Part shown: positions 5,669-6,168 of the stretch, piece after piece
Layout: each line of letters starts with the position of its first letter
How positions within the stretch are numbered: position 1 is the stretch's first letter
NCBI GenBank assembly: GCA_900552915.1
Contig: USBS01000100.1
Location: 1 to 6,168 of the forward strand
From: an uncultured Sutterella sp.
Lineage (GTDB): Bacteria; Pseudomonadota; Gammaproteobacteria; Burkholderiales; Burkholderiaceae_F
Length of the DNA stretch: 6,168 nt
Reading direction: 5' to 3'
The notes under the pieces: model-generated
Databases searched by the model: none
What the model was told of the DNA's origin: nothing
Seen by the model: only the letters and a program-made list of their open reading frames with translations
Position numbers and translations under genes: made by a program

Positions 5669-6168
5669 TTACTTCTCCTCCGAAAGAACCATGTCGGTGA
5701 GGCCCTGTCCCGGCCCCACCATCGGGCGCACGGGTTCTTCGCGCTCGATGTGAACGTCGACGAACACAAGGTCGTCCTTGTATTTGCCGAACGCATCTTC
5801 TATGCATTGATCAAGTTCGGCATAGGTCGTCGCGCGAAGTCCGACGTGCCCGTAACTTTCGACGAGCTTGACGAAGTCGGGCTGCACCTCCATCACGGAT
5901 TCGCTCATGTGGCCCTGATAGTAGGCGCGCTGCCAGACGGCGACCATGCCCAGATAGGCATTGTTGAGCAAAAAGATCTTGGGCTTGACGCCGTACTGCT
6001 TGGCCGTGCCGAGCTCCTGAATGTTCATCTGAATCGAGCCGTCGCCGGTAAAGCACACCACGTCTTCGTCGGGATGCGCAAAGCAGGCGCCGATCGCAGC
6101 CGGAAAGCCGTAGCCCATGGTGCCCAGCCCGCCGCTCGTAAGCCACCGACGCGGCTTGCGAAGCTTCA
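5669..6168 (-). CDS. ilvB: Acetohydroxyacid synthase large (catalytic) subunit, C-terminal part
   Basis: This is the thiamine diphosphate enzyme that condenses two pyruvates to acetolactate, or pyruvate with 2-oxobutyrate, the first common step of the branched-chain amino acid pathway. Only the last 165 residues are in the window; the frame is open at base 6168, so an internal ATG at 6118 is not the real start. The visible part begins KPRRWLTSGGLGTMGYGFPA and contains the ThDP/Mg2+ motif GDGSIQMN with its distal NN (LLNN). Then come LGMV and a conserved tryptophan in AVWQ, where most relatives have QWQ or RQWQ. The tail PVRPMVGPGQGLTDMVL is typical of the family. The gene is intact to its TAA stop and is followed after one base by ilvN. 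It could equally be named ilvI or ilvG by local convention. Confidence 0.96.
   Translation of the reverse strand, partial: KLRKPRRWLTSGGLGTMGYGFPAAIGACFAHPDEDVVCFTGDGSIQMNIQELGTAKQYGVKPKIFLLNNAYLGMVAVWQRAYYQGHMSESVMEVQPDFVKLVESYGHVGLRATTYAELDQCIEDAFGKYKDDLVFVDVHIEREEPVRPMVGPGQGLTDMVLSEEK

Noticed and set aside
5668..5796. Longer N-terminus for IlvN
   Set aside because: It only reads the end of ilvB in another frame; the ACT domain starts right after the ATG at 5667.
1..6168. CRISPR array, tRNA, rRNA or insertion sequence
   Set aside because: No regular direct repeats, cloverleaf, rRNA-like or transposase-like sequence was recognised on either strand.

Overview
The window looks like a chromosomal stretch from a Gram-negative bacterium of moderately high GC. 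The ketol-acid reductoisomerase (IlvC) and the ilvB-ilvN-ilvC gene order most resemble Betaproteobacteria (Burkholderiales). A gut-type lineage such as the Sutterellaceae is possible, but that is inference from protein resemblance only. Every protein gene I can support is on the minus strand, so the window reads functionally from right to left.

Right part (about 4120-6168): the branched-chain amino acid operon. It holds the C-terminal end of the acetohydroxyacid synthase large subunit (ilvB, cut by the window edge), its regulatory small subunit (ilvN) one base downstream, and ilvC 33 bases further on. These enzymes carry out the first two common steps of valine, leucine and isoleucine synthesis. 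Two strong hairpins follow ilvC at 4044-4064 and 4084-4109.

Middle part (about 2205-4020): a perfect 8-4-8 palindrome at 3988-4007, likely a repressor operator. It precedes a two-gene unit of an OsmC-family protein lacking the usual second cysteine and a secreted lipoprotein with two SH3-like domains and an NlpC/P60 peptidase domain.

Intergenic part (about 1940-2220): a dense run of inverted repeats at about 2058-2215, including a GTAA-capped stem nested in a 7-bp stem. It looks like a structured RNA or its remnant, possibly part of a group II intron domain I. The stop codon of the peptidase gene lies inside this element.

Left part (1-1927): the accessory part of the window. A RecF/OLD-like AAA ATPase gene is followed, with a 14-base overlap, by a gene resembling the RloB/TOPRIM-like partner proteins of such ATPases. 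The pair resembles two-component anti-phage systems of the ATPase plus TOPRIM-nuclease kind (PARIS is an analogue). Each gene carries one single-base frameshift: an apparent deletion next to Walker B in the ATPase (near 866) and an apparent C insertion in the partner (223/224). Correcting each restores a long family-like reading frame. As written, the system is broken in both genes, while the housekeeping genes beside it are intact. It is either a decaying defence island or a local sequence-accuracy problem. No tRNA, rRNA, CRISPR array or insertion sequence was seen.
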